Source of the DNA: Ampullaceana balthica
Taxonomy: Eukaryota > Mollusca > Gastropoda > Lymnaeidae
DNA length: 64,000 nucleotides
NCBI GenBank assembly: GCA_944989445.1
Contig: CALYLW010000042.1
Span: 474,242-538,241 of the forward strand
Reading direction: 5' to 3'
Positions 33,602 through 45,296 of this stretch are shown here, one piece after another; the stretch's first letter is position 1, and every line of letters starts with the position of its first letter. The notes beneath the pieces were generated by a model. The model was not told the DNA's origin and made no database searches. It was given only the letters and a program-made list of their open reading frames with translations. The translations under genes and the position numbers were made by a program.

Positions 33602-34140
33602 GTGCAGCGAAAACCCATGTCGTTGTCCTTGTTCTCTCTCGTCTTGATTATTTTAACTCTTTTCTTTCAGGTTCACCAAAATAAAACATCGAAAAAACGA
33701 CCCAAAAAAATTCAAACTTCAGCCGTCAGTACAGTCAGACTAAAAAAACACGTCATATCACTCCACCACTTCATTGGCTGCCTGTACTTTTTAAGCACGT
33801 ATTTATTTCAAGGTGTCCATTCTCTGCCACAACTACTTTTCTGTCTCATGCCCTTCCTATCTTACTGAACTTCTTTCTGTCTACTCACCCTCTCGCCAGG
33901 TACACTTTTCTGCAAACACACGTATTACTTGTGTTCCTAAAAGACGCGCACTAAAATATTTAGTGAAAGGTCCTGCTCTCTGTGTGCCCTCAAACGATGG
34001 AATTCGCAAACATTAAACATTCGTAGTATTCTTACTACTCAGGCCTCCGAGACTGCATTAAAAAAACATCGTTTCAAAGGTACTTTCCAAATTAACAATC
34101 AAACATTTCTCTGACTGATAAATTTATCGTATGTGTACGA
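33602..34140 (+). pseudogene. Decayed C-terminal part of a non-LTR retrotransposon ORF2
   Basis: Successive frames encode VHQNKTSKK (compare the common RVQNxAA motif), then HFIGCLYFL (compare LHWLPV), SYLTELLSVYSPSRQ and ANTRITCVPKRRALKY (compare PSYLxELLxxYxPSRxLRSxxxxxLxVPRTRxKxxG), then KGPALCVPS (compare RAFSVxAPxLWNSLP). This order is the standard C-terminal end of CR1/L2/jockey-type reverse transcriptases. Frameshifts separate the first two blocks from the later ones, and stops follow at 34014. No tail or target duplication was identified. Confidence 0.75.
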
Positions 34141-34189
34141 CCATGTCATTATATGTCTTGTTTAATTAGGATATGAATACAATTATTGT

Positions 34190-34440
34190 CCATTACTTGA
34201 GCACAATACTAGGATACATTTTATGTCAAATACTAGAATACAATTTCATGTCAAATACTAGAAAATAATTCCAAAATAAAATAAAAACGTTCAATGCAGG
34301 AATATAATACTAGAATACATTACCATTGGCCATACTAGAATATATTACGAGAATCCATTACAATTTCACAATACTAGAATACGTTACCATAGTGTAATTA
34401 TATAAATCCAGTCTAAACTACAATACTAATAAAACTGTTG
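34190..34440. repeat. Degenerate TACTAGAATACAAT array, right arm
   Basis: Units such as AAATACTAGAATACAATTTC and CATACTAGAATATATTAC match the left arm at 33305-33490. Confidence 0.65.
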
Positions 34441-34784
34441 ACTATAGACTGTGGACTCTGGTCGGTCAGTGAATTTTGTTTCCAGAATTGTGTTTAAAGA
34501 ATTAAACAAATCAAAACCAAAAATCGCTCCAAGGTTTATGTCAAGTCATGAGTGTTGGTTTCTCTGTGTCTGTTTCTCAAAGCCGGATAGTTAATTGTGC
34601 ATTAAATGTGCTCCAATCTAACATTACCCAACGTTTGCTAGTAAACTGTCCATTCCAGTATTCCAATCTTACACTAACTCAACACTAAAGTTTCCCTAAC
34701 CGCCTCTTCACATGACACACACGGGCATACGCTCATATAAACCCCTCTAGCGCCCCCAATTTTTTCTGGTTTACTTTTTACCCT
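34441..34784. other. Unique lead-in to the 58-bp array
   Basis: No gene is recognised. The array begins directly after TACTTTTTACCCT. Confidence 0.5.
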
Positions 34785-37510
34785 GTGAGTGAGTAGCAAT
34801 GACGTCCGGGCCGGTATGTACGTGTTCTTATCAACAGTATTAGTGAGTGAGTACCAATGACGTCCGGGCCGGTATGTACGTGTTCTTATCAACAGTATTA
34901 GTGAGTGAGTACCAATGACGTCTGGGCCGGTATGTACGTGTTCTTATCAACAGTATTAGTGAGTGAGTACCAATGACGTCTGGGCCGGTATGTACGTGTT
35001 CTTATCAACAGTATTAGTGAGTGAGTACCAATGACGTCTGGGCCGGTATGTACGTGTTCTTATCAACAGTATTAGTGAGTGAGTACCAATGACGTCAGGG
35101 CCGGTATGTACGTGTTCTTATCAACAGTATTAGTGAGTGAGTACCAATGACGTCTGGGCCGGTATGTACGTGTTCTTATCAACAGTATTAGTGAGTGAGT
35201 ACCAATGACGTCAGGGCCGGTATGTACGTGTTCTTATCAACAGTATTAGTGAGTGAGTACCAATGACGTCTGGGCCGGTATGTACGTGTTCTTATCAACA
35301 GTATTAGTGAGTGAGTACCAATGACGTCTGGGCCGGTATGTACGTGTTCTTATCAACAGTATTAGTGAGTGAGTACCAATGACGTCCGGGCCGGTATGTA
35401 CGTGTTCTTATCAACAGTATTAGTGAGTGAGTACCAATGACGTCTGGGCCGGTATGTACGTGTTCTTATCAACAGTATTAGTGAGTGAGTACCAATGACA
35501 TCCGGGCCGGTATGTACGTGTTCTTATCAACAGTATTAGTGAGTGAGTACCAATGACGTCAGGGCCGGTATGTACGTGTTCTTATCAACAGTATTAGTGA
35601 GTGAGTACCAATGACGTCCGGGCCGGTATGTACGTGTTCTTATCAACAGTATTAGTGAGTGAGTACCAATGACGTCCGGGCCGGTATGTACGTGTTCTTA
35701 TCAACAGTATTAGTGAGTGAGTACCAATGACGTCTGGGCCGGTATGTACGTGTTCTTATCAACAGTATTAGTGAGTGAGTACCAATGACGTCTGGGCCGG
35801 TACGTACGTGTTCTTATCAACAGTATTAGTGAGTGAGTACCAATGACGTCTGGGCCGGTATGTACGTGTTCTTATCAACAGTATTAGTGAGTGAGTACCA
35901 ATGACGTCTGGGCCGGTATGTACGTGTTCTTATCAACAGTATTAGTGAGTGAGTACCAATGACGTCTGGGCCGGTATGTACGTGTTCTTATCAACAGTAT
36001 TAGTGAGTGAGTACCAATGACGTCTGGGCCGGTATGTACGTGTTCTTATCAACAGTATTAGTGAGTTAGTACCAATGACGTCTGGGCCGGTATGTACGTG
36101 TTCTTATCAACAGTATTAGTGAGTGAGTACCAATGACGTCTGGGCCGGTATGTACGTGTTCTTATCAACAGTATTAGTGAGTGAGTACCAATGACGTCTG
36201 TGCCGGTATGTACGTGTTCTTATCAACAGTATTAGTGAGTGAGTACCAATGACGTCCGGGCCGGTATGTACGTGTTCTTATCAACAGTATTAGTGAGTGA
36301 GTACCAATGACGTCCGGGCCGGTATGTACGTGTTCTTATCAACAGTATTAGTGAGTGAGTAACAATGACGTCTGGGCCGGTATGTACGTGTTCTTATCAA
36401 CAGTATTAGTGAGTGAGTACCAATGACGTCTGGGCCGGTATGTACGTGTTCTTATCAACAGTATTAGTGAGTGAGTACCAATGACGTCTGGGCCGGTATG
36501 TACGTGTTCTTATCAACAGTATTAGTGAGTGAGTACCAATGACGTCTGGGCCGGTATGTACGTGTTCTTATCAACAGTATTAGTGAGTGAGTACCAATGA
36601 CGTCTGGGCCGGTATGTACGTGTTCTTATCAACAGTATTAGTGAGTGAGTACCAATGACGTCCGGGCCGGTATGTACGTGTTCTTATCAACAGTATTAGT
36701 GAGTGAGTACCAATGACGTCCGGGCCGGTATGTACGTGTTCTTATCAACAGTATTAGTGAGTGAGTACCAATGACGTCTGGGCCGGTATGTACGTGTTCT
36801 TATCAACAGTATTAGTGAGTGAGTACCAATGACGTCTGGGCCGGTATGTACGTGTTCTTATCAACAGTATTAGTGAGTGAGTACCAATGACGTCCGGGCC
36901 GGTATGTACGTGTTCTTATCAACAGTATTAGTGAGTGAGTACCAATGACGTCTGGGCCGGTACGTACGTGTTCTTATCAACAGTATTAGTGAGTGAGTAC
37001 CAATGACGTCTGGGCCGGTATGTACGTGTTCTTATCAACAGTATTAGTGAGTGAGTACCAATGACGTCCGGGCCGGTATGTACGTGTTCTTATCAACAGT
37101 ATTAGTGAGTGAGTACCAATGACGTCTGGGCCGGTATGTACGTGTTCTTATCAACAGTATTAGTGAGTGAGTACCAATGAAGTCCGCGCCGGTATGTACG
37201 TGTTCTTATCAACAGTATTAGTGAGTGAGTACCAATGACGTCCGGGCCGGTACGTACGTGTTCTTATCAACAGTATTAGTGAGTGAGTACCAATGAAGTC
37301 CGCGCCGGTATGTACGTGTTCTTATCAACAGTATTAGTGAGTGAGTACCAATGACGTCTGGGCCGGTATGTACGTGTTCTTATCAACAGTATTAGTGAGT
37401 GAGTACCAATGACGTCTGGGCCGGTATGTACGTGTTCTTATCAACAGTATTAGTGAGTGAGTACCAATGACGTCCGGGCCGGTATGTACGTGTTCTTATC
37501 AACAGTATTA
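34785..37510. repeat. 58-bp minisatellite, 47 copies, with splice-like motifs in each unit
   Basis: The unit is GTGAGTGAGTACCAATGACG, then TCTGGGCCGG (C, T or A after GTC), TATGTACGTGTTCTTATC and AACAGTATTA. 2,726 bp divided by 58 gives exactly 47. Across each unit boundary the sequence TTATCAACAG|TATTA|GTGAGT has the look of a 3' splice site, a 5-nt gap and a 5' splice site (GTRAGT). The last unit runs without a break into the exon-like segment at 37506. Variation is low and mostly at the base after GACGTC. Confidence 0.98.
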
Positions 37511-37640
37511 TCAGGGCGCCATCAGTCAGGCCGTACTGTTGACATCGATTGGATACAACATGTTTGTCCTGGCACCGACACTTGACATTCAGCTTTCAGA
37601 CTATTTGCCTGCTTATGAATCTAAAGCCAGAAATACACTG
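37506..37640 (+). CDS. Candidate exon abutting the 58-bp array; product unrecognised
   Basis: After an acceptor-like CTTATCAACAG (to 37505) or TATTATCAG (to 37514), the frame encodes GAISQAVLLTSIGYNMFV, then LAPTLDIQ and LSDYLPAYESKAR. Codon use to about 37595 is rich in GCC, CTG, GTC, ATC, AAC and GAC, as in the candidate exon at 447-603. Both acceptor choices keep phase 0, which agrees with the phase-0 donor at 604, so direct joining is possible. The 3' limit is unclear: no strong donor is visible, and 37640 onward decays into AAATACAC-type repeats. I do not recognise the family. It may be a short exon ending near 37592, or a chance frame. Confidence 0.35.
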
Positions 37641-37649
37641 GAGAAAGCG

Positions 37650-37960
37650 GTACACATTCAGCTGGGATAGGGGTAGAAATACACCAGGGATATGGTTAAA
37701 AATACACCGGGAATATGAGTAAAAATACACCTGGGATAGAGTTAAAATACACCTGGGATAGGGGTAAAATACACCTGTGATAGGGTAAAAATACACTGGG
37801 CATTAGAGTAAAACTACAATGGGGATAGGGATAAAAATACACATGGGATAGTGTTAAAAATACACCAAGGAAAGTGGTACAAATATATCAGGATAGCCTT
37901 AAAAATACAGCAGGTATACAAGTACAAATACAACGGGGACAGCGGTACAAGTATGTTTGG
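37650..37960. repeat. Degenerate ~22-bp repeat
   Basis: Words like AAAATACACCTGGGATAGGG recur about a dozen times with many changes, fading out by about 37960. Confidence 0.8.
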
Positions 37961-38321
37961 AAAATGATACTTTTCCTAAAGGGATAGCGGTACAAATATG
38001 AAGTATTTAGTTGTACAAATACATACATCAATAATAGTACAAATACGCCCAGAAAAGCACTACATTACACCAGTGACACTTAAAGATATTGTAGTACAAA
38101 TAAATAAAATGATGGCGTTACAAAAACATCTGGCATAGCGGTCCATGTTTGACAAAAGACTATCGAACAAAAACGTCCGGCTTTGGTACACATACATCTG
38201 GTATTATTTGTACTTCTTTATCTCAAGTATCAGTGTCAAGCATCAGTAAACAAAAACAAAACAATACAAAACAAAAGCAACAAAAAAAAAGGGGGGGGGA
38301 GACTTTTCATCATATTTTCGG
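37961..38321. other. AT-rich sequence, decayed repeat tail and poly-A/G tract
   Basis: TAGCGGTACAAATA words continue weakly to about 38140. An A-run then a G-run lies at 38282-38299. No gene is seen. Confidence 0.5.
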
Positions 38322-41300
38322 CTAACGAATGAGTATTGTTGTACCCATGGCAGCACTTACTCTAGCTAATGAGTATTGTTGTACTCATGGCAGCACTTAC
38401 TCTAGCTAATGAGTATTGTTGTACCCAGGGCAGCACTTACTCTAGCTAATGAGTATTGTTGTACCCAGGGCAGCACTTACTCTAGCTAATGAGTATTGTT
38501 GTACCCATGGCAGCACTTACTCTAGCTAATGAGTATTTTTGTACTCATGACAGCACTTACTCTAGCTAATGAGTATTATTGTACCCAGGGCAGCACTTAC
38601 TCTAGCTAATGAGTATTGTTGTACTCATGGCAGCACTTACTCTAGCTAATGAGTATTGTTGTACTCATGGCAGCACTTACTCTAGCTAATGAGTATTATT
38701 GCACCCAGGGCAGCACTTACTCTAGCTAATGAGTATTGTTGTACCCAGGGCAGCACTTACTCTAGCTAATGAGTATTGTTGTACCCAGGGCAGCACTTAC
38801 TCCAGCTAATGAGTATTGTTGTACCCAGGGCAGCACTTACTCTAGCTAATGAGTATTTTTGTACTCATGGCAGCACTTACTCTAGCTAATGAGTATTATT
38901 GTACTCAGGGCAGCACTTACTCTAGCTAATGAGTATTGTTGTACCCAGGGCAGCACTTACTCTAGCTAATGAGTTGTGTTGTACCCAGGGCAGCACTTAC
39001 TCTAGCTAATGAGTATTATTGTACCCAGGGCAGCACTTACTCTAGCTAATGAGTATTGTTGTACTCATGGCAGCACTTACTCTAGCTAATGAGTATTGTT
39101 GTACCCAGGGCAGCACTTACTCTATACTCTAGTTAATGAGTATTGTTGTACCCAGGGCAGCACCTACTCTAGCTAATGAGTATTGTTGTACCCAGGACAG
39201 CACTTACTCTAGCTAATGAGTATTGTTGTACCCAGGGCAGCACTTACTCTAGCTAATGAGTATTGTTGTACCCAGGGCAGCACTTACTCTAGCTAATGAG
39301 TATTGTTGTACCCAGGGCAGCACTTACTCTAGCTAATGAGTATTGTTGTACCCAGGGCAGCACTTACTCTAGCTAATGAGTATTGTTGTACCCAGGGCAG
39401 CACCTACTCTAGCTAATGAGTATTGTTGTACCCAGGACAGCACTTACTCTAGCTAATGAGTATTGTTGTACCCAGGGCAGCACTTACTCTAGCTAATGAG
39501 TATTGTTGTACCCAAGGCAGCACTTACTCTAGCTAATGAGTATTGTTGTACCCAGGGCAGCACTTACCCTAGCTAATGAGTATTGTTGTACCCAGGGCAG
39601 CACTTACTCTAGCTAATGAGTATTGTTATACCCAGGGCAGCACTTACTCTAGCTAATGAGTATTGTTGTACCCAGGGCAGCACTTACTCTAGCTAATGAG
39701 TATTGTTGTACCCAGGGCAGCACTTACTCTAGCTAATGAGTATTGTTGTACCCAGGTCAACACTTACTCTAGCTAATGGGTATTGTTGTACCCAGGGCAG
39801 CACTTACTCTAGCTAATGAGTATTGTTGTACCCAGGGCAGCACTTACTCTAGCTAATGAGTATTGTTGTACCCAGGGCAGCACCTACTCTAGCTAATGAG
39901 TATTGTTGTACCCAGGGCAGCACTTACTCTAGCTAATGAGTATTGTTGTACCCAGGGCAGCACCTACTCTAGCTAATGAGTATTGTTGTACCCAGGACAT
40001 CACTTACTCTAGCTAATGAGTATTGTTGTACCCAGGACAGCACTTACTCTAGCTAATGAGTATTGTTGTACCCAGGACAGCACTTACTCTAGCTAATGAG
40101 TATTGTTGTACCCAGGGCAGCACTTACTCTATACTCTAGCTAATGAGTATTGTTGTACCCAGGGCAGCACCTACTCTAGCTAATGAGTATTGTTGTACCC
40201 ATGGCAGCACTTACTCTAGCTAATGAGTATTGTTGTACCCAGGGCAGCACTTACTCTAGCTAATGAGTATTGTTGTACCCAGGGCAGCACTTACTCTAGC
40301 TAATGAGTATTGTTGTACCCAGGACAGCACTTACTCTAGCTAATGAGTTTTGTTGTACCCAGGGCAGCACTTACTCTAGCTAATGAGTATTGTTGTACCC
40401 AGGGCAGCACTTACTCTAGCTAATGAGTATTGTTGTACCCAGGGCAGCACTTACTCTAGCTAATGAGTATTGTTGTACCCAGGACAGCACTTACTCTAGC
40501 TAATGAGTATTGTTGTACCCAGGGCAGCACTTACTCTAGCTAATTAGTATTGTTGTACCCAGGGCAGCACTTACTCTAGCTAATGAGTATTGTTGTACCC
40601 AGGGCAGCACTTACTCTAGTTAATGAGTATTGTTGTACCCAGGGCAGCACTTACTCTAGCTAATGAGTATTGTTGTACCCAGGGCAGCACTTACTCTAGC
40701 TAATGAGTATTGTTGTACCCAGGGCAGCACTTACTCTAGCTAATGAGTATTGTTGTACCCAGGGCAGCACTTACTCTAGCTAATGAGTATTGTTGTACCC
40801 ATGGCAGCACTTACTCTAGCTAATGAGTATTTTTGTACTCATGACAGCACTTACTCTAGCTAATGAGTATTATTGTACCCAGGGCAGCACTTACTCTAGC
40901 TAATGAGTATTGTTGTACTCATGGCAGCACTTACTCTAGCTAATGAGTATTGTTGTACTCATGGCAGCACTTACTCTAGCTAATGAGTATTATTGCACCC
41001 AGGGCAGCACTTACTCTAGCTAATGAGTATTGTTGTACCCAGGGCAGCACTTACTCTAGCTAATGAGTATTGTTGTACCCAGGGCAGCACTTACTCCAGC
41101 TAATGAGTATTGTTGTACCCAGGGCAGCACTTACTCTAGCTAATGAGTATTTTTGTACTCATGGCAGCACTTACTCTAGCTAATGAGTATTATTGTACTC
41201 AGGGCAGCACTTACTCTAGCTAATGAGTATTGTTGTACCCAGGGCAGCACTTACTCTAGCTAATGAGTTGTGTTGTACCCAGGGCAGCACTTACTCTAGC

Positions 41301-43317
41301 TAATGAGTATTATTGTACCCAGGGCAGCACTTACTCTAGCTAATGAGTATTGTTGTACTCATGGCAGCACTTACTCTAGCTAATGAGTATTGTTGTACCC
41401 AGGGCAGCACTTACTCTATACTCTAGTTAATGAGTATTGTTGTACCCAGGGCAGCACCTACTCTAGCTAATGAGTATTGTTGTACCCAGGACAGCACTTA
41501 CTCTAGCTAATGAGTATTGTTGTACCCAGGGCAGCACTTACTCTAGCTAATGAGTATTGTTGTACCCAGGGCAGCACTTACTCTAGCTAATGAGTATTGT
41601 TGTACCCAGGGCAGCACTTACTCTAGCTAATGAGTATTGTTGTACCCAGGGCAGCACTTACTCTAGCTAATGAGTATTGTTGTACCCAGGGCAGCACCTA
41701 CTCTAGCTAATGAGTATTGTTGTACCCAGGACAGCACTTACTCTAGCTAATGAGTATTGTTGTACCCAGGGCAGCACTTACTCTAGCTAATGAGTATTGT
41801 TGTACCCAAGGCAGCACTTACTCTAGCTAATGAGTATTGTTGTACCCAGGGCAGCACTTACCCTAGCTAATGAGTATTGTTGTACCCAGGGCAGCACTTA
41901 CTCTAGCTAATGAGTATTGTTATACCCAGGGCAGCACTTACTCTAGCTAATGAGTATTGTTGTACCCAGGGCAGCACTTACTCTAGCTAATGAGTATTGT
42001 TGTACCCAGGGCAGCACTTACTCTAGCTAATGAGTATTGTTGTACCCAGGTCAACACTTACTCTAGCTAATGAGTATTGTTGTACCCAGGGCAGCACTTA
42101 CTCTAGCTAATGAGTATTGTTGTACCCAGGGCAGCACTTACTCTAGCTAATGAGTATTGTTGTACCCAGGGCAGCACCTACTCTAGCTAATGAGTATTGT
42201 TGTACCCAGGGCAGCACTTACTCTAGCTAATGAGTATTGTTGTACCCAGGGCAGCACCTACTCTAGCTAATGAGTATTGTTGTACCCAGGACATCACTTA
42301 CTCTAGCTAATGAGTATTGTTGTACCCAGGACAGCACTTACTCTAGCTAATGAGTATTGTTGTACCCAGGACAGCACTTACTCTAGCTAATGAGTATTGT
42401 TGTACCCAGGGCAGCACTTACTCTATACTCTAGCTAATGAGTATTGTTGTACCCAGGGCAGCACCTACTCTAGCTAATGAGTATTGTTGTACCCATGGCA
42501 GCACTTACTCTAGCTAATGAGTATTGTTGTACCCAGGGCAGCACTTACTCTAGCTAATGAGTATTGTTGTACCCAGGGCAGCACTTACTCTAGCTAATGA
42601 GTATTGTTGTACCCAGGACAGCACTTACTCTAGCTAATGAGTTTTGTTGTACCCAGGGCAGCACTTACTCTAGCTAATGAGTATTGTTGTACCCAGGGCA
42701 GCACTTACTCTAGCTAATGAGTATTGTTGTACCCAGGGCAGCACTTACTCTAGCTAATGAGTATTGTTGTACCCAGGGCAGCACTTACTCTAGCTAATGA
42801 GTATTGTTGTACCCAGGGCAGCACTTACTCTAGTTAATGAGTATTGTTGTACCCAGGGCAGCACTTACTCTAGCTAATGAGTATTGTTGTACCCAGGGCA
42901 GCACTTACTCTAGCTAATGAGTATTGTTGTACCCAGGGCAGCACTTACTCTAGCTAATGAGTATTGTTGTACCCAGGACAGCACTTACTCTAGCTAATGA
43001 GTATTGTTGTACCCAGGGCAGCACCTACTCTAGCTAATGAGTATTGTTGTACCCAGGGCAGCACTTACTCTAGCTAATGAGTATTGTTGTACCCAGGGCA
43101 GCACCTACTCTAGCTAATGAGTATTGTTGTACCCAGGACAGCACTTACTCTAGCTAATGAGTATTGTTGTACCCAGGGCAGCACCTACTCTAGCTAATGA
43201 GTATTGTTGTACCCAGGACAGCACTTACTCTAGCTAATGAGTATTGTTGTACCCAGGACAGCACTTACTCTAGCTAATGAGTATTGTTGTACCCAGGACA
43301 GCACTTACTCTAGCTAA
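38322..43317. repeat. 40-bp minisatellite, about 125 copies, with a 2,294-bp higher-order duplication
   Basis: The unit is CTAATGAGTATTGTTGTACC, then CAGGGCAGCACTTACTCTAG. Four sites carry a 7-bp insertion (extra TCTATAC): 39121, 40128, 41415 and 42422. 41415-39121 and 42422-40128 are both 2,294 bp, which equals 57 units plus two insertions. Private variants repeat at the same spacing, for example GTACTCATGACAG at 38541 and 40835. Copy one spans about 38,400-40,690 and copy two about 40,695-42,900, with an 80-bp (two-unit) loss in copy two near 42,780. The left edge begins with a diverged GCTAACGAATGAG and the right edge stops cleanly at TAGCTAAGCAATTG. Confidence 0.98.
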
Positions 43318-43904
43318 GCAATTGTTTTCTAGCTTTATACATGTACTAAACTAGTACAAATTTAAACCAAAAATGTATATCATAACTCTAACTTAAACAT
43401 TAGTGCGGCTATTTAGTCTCTAAATTATAACAAAAGTGGGGTCATAATAATACAAACTGCGAGTCGACCAACACTTGGTGCAAAAATATTAAAGTATTTT
43501 CTCTTCTCTTCTCTCAAATTTCCTTTTCCATGTTTTAAAAATTTAAGAACCATTAGTATAACGTACAACGAGTTTAGTGGAAGTTTCCATTACATTGGAC
43601 GAAATCAGTAGATGATGTCACTTACTGTTTGACCCCAAACAACGCATTCGTTATTCTCATAGAGTTTTATTTATTTGGTTGAAAGTGAACATTTTAGTTT
43701 GCAGGACGCCCCAGCCGATAGCTACTTGGAGTCTGTGACATCTGGCTCTTGTTTTTGTTTTGTTTTGTTTTTGTTAACTGATGGTGATATAATGTAAGGA
43801 TAGAAGTCGACACACCGTAGTTATGTTGTACTTGTTTCAATCCAATGGACATTTCCTACCCCCCCCCAAACTGAAGTGATCGGGTTTTGGATGAGACGAG
43901 TGGT
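43318..43904. other. AT-rich unique sequence
   Basis: A TTTTGTTTTG tract lies at about 43750-43775 and a C-run at about 43860. No gene is recognised. Confidence 0.5.
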
Positions 43905-44070
43905 GGGTTGTGGTGGGGTCACATTTAATACGTCACGTGATCACGGCATCTTGATAATTCATAAGCATGTCAACTCTCCCAACATTTATCTAAACGACCG
44001 CCAACGAACTGTGGTAACCTTTCTAATAAACGCATAGCTTTATATGGCATTTGAAACAAGAATTTGGTCT
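43905..44070. promoter_or_regulatory. Unique island with overlapping CRE-like and E-box motifs
   Basis: TACGTCACGTGATC at 43930-43943 fuses a CRE-like TACGTCA with a palindromic CACGTG E-box (43934-43939; TCACGTGA is the TFEB/MITF/USF-type form). TTGATAATTCATAAGC and AACTGTGGTAACC (Runx-like TGTGGT) follow. The island is non-repetitive. The regulatory role is inferred. Confidence 0.25.
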
Positions 44071-45129
44071 ATTTACTGAATGGCCTCTACGTGGAAGAGT
44101 TAATGAAAACTTCTCAGTTCTGAGATAACGCATTAGCATAGCAACAAAAAACATTGTCGGTTTTCTTTAAGCATTAACATCATAACCGAGCTCCCCCATC
44201 CCCCCCCCCTTCCTTCACGCTCTCCTCCCTGAGCTTTTTCTCCAAGTCTTTGTCATGTTTTGCCCGGCGTGTGTAGAGAAGTGGGGGGGGGGTGAGGAAG
44301 GAGAGGGGAGGGGGTAGGCATCAACCACAGGGACACTGTAGTGCAATATAAAAATTATCGATCAGTTTTAACTTTAGGAAAAGCCTGGATATGGGGCATA
44401 TCTATTGATCAGTGGCGCCACCAACTCTGGTACTTGAGGCCAGGGCTAAGTAACTTCCACCCTGCCCCTCTCGCCATTGTCAGAGTGAGGGACTCTCACA
44501 CAAGTGTGGCCGTGTGTGTGTGGAGTGCAGTAAGACTCACGTTAGCCAACCGAAATAGAAAGGCGTAGTCATTTTTGTAAATGTTGAATTCAATAAAGCT
44601 AATTAATATATTAATAAATGAAATGTAATTTTTAAAAAAAAGTTATATGAAATAATATTGTTTCTTCTGACCATGAGCTCTGTATAGATATTGTCTTGTA
44701 ATAAAATCATGAATGTCTTCACTGCTCGCTCCGACCTCCAGAAGTTTGCAGAGTAACACTCACATATCAATGTGGTGAAATCAGTGGCTACAGATGGATG
44801 GCCTGGTGCAATATGACAGTTGTCGGCTGTGACAATTGTTTAGAACCGCTGACCCAAACCGTTGCTTTGGTACCACAAATAAGATGTTAATATTGGAAAT
44901 ACATGGGGAGAAAAAAAAGGGGGGGTGAGGGAGGGAGGAGCTTAAGTGAACTCAGACTGAAGGGTGAAGTTGGGGTGCGGGGGGGGGGTCAAACATACGG
45001 GCTATTGCACGTGTTTGAACATTTATATAATATGTTGTTTACATTACGGTCAAAGATATGTTCTAAAGCTACCATAAGGTTGCTAGGTTGGAGGAGGTTG
45101 AGGGGAAGTATTTTTTAGACAGAGAATTG
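44071..45129. other. Unique sequence with G- and C-runs
   Basis: C-run near 44202, G-run near 44283, and further G-runs at 44919 and 44981. A 75-codon frame at 44341-44568 has no known domain. AATAAA occurs at 44591 after a GT-rich stretch, but no transcript is otherwise supported. Confidence 0.4.
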
Positions 45130-45296
45130 TATGTATGGGTGGGGTATTTTATGTACGGGTGGGGTATTTTATGTACGGGTGGGGTATTTTATGTACGGGT
45201 GGGGTATTTTATGTACGGGTGGGGTATTTTATGTATCGGTGGGGTATTTTATGTACGGGTGGGGTATTTTATGTACGGGTGGGGTATTTTATGCAT
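45130..45296. repeat. 20-bp minisatellite, about 8 copies
   Basis: The unit is GGTGGGGTATTTTATGTACG. Degenerate GGxATTTTA words continue to about 45480. The overlapping short + strand frames across it are shadows. Confidence 0.96.

Noticed and set aside
38322..43317. CRISPR or other prokaryotic repeat system
   Set aside because: 40-bp units without spacers and a nested block duplication are minisatellite behaviour.
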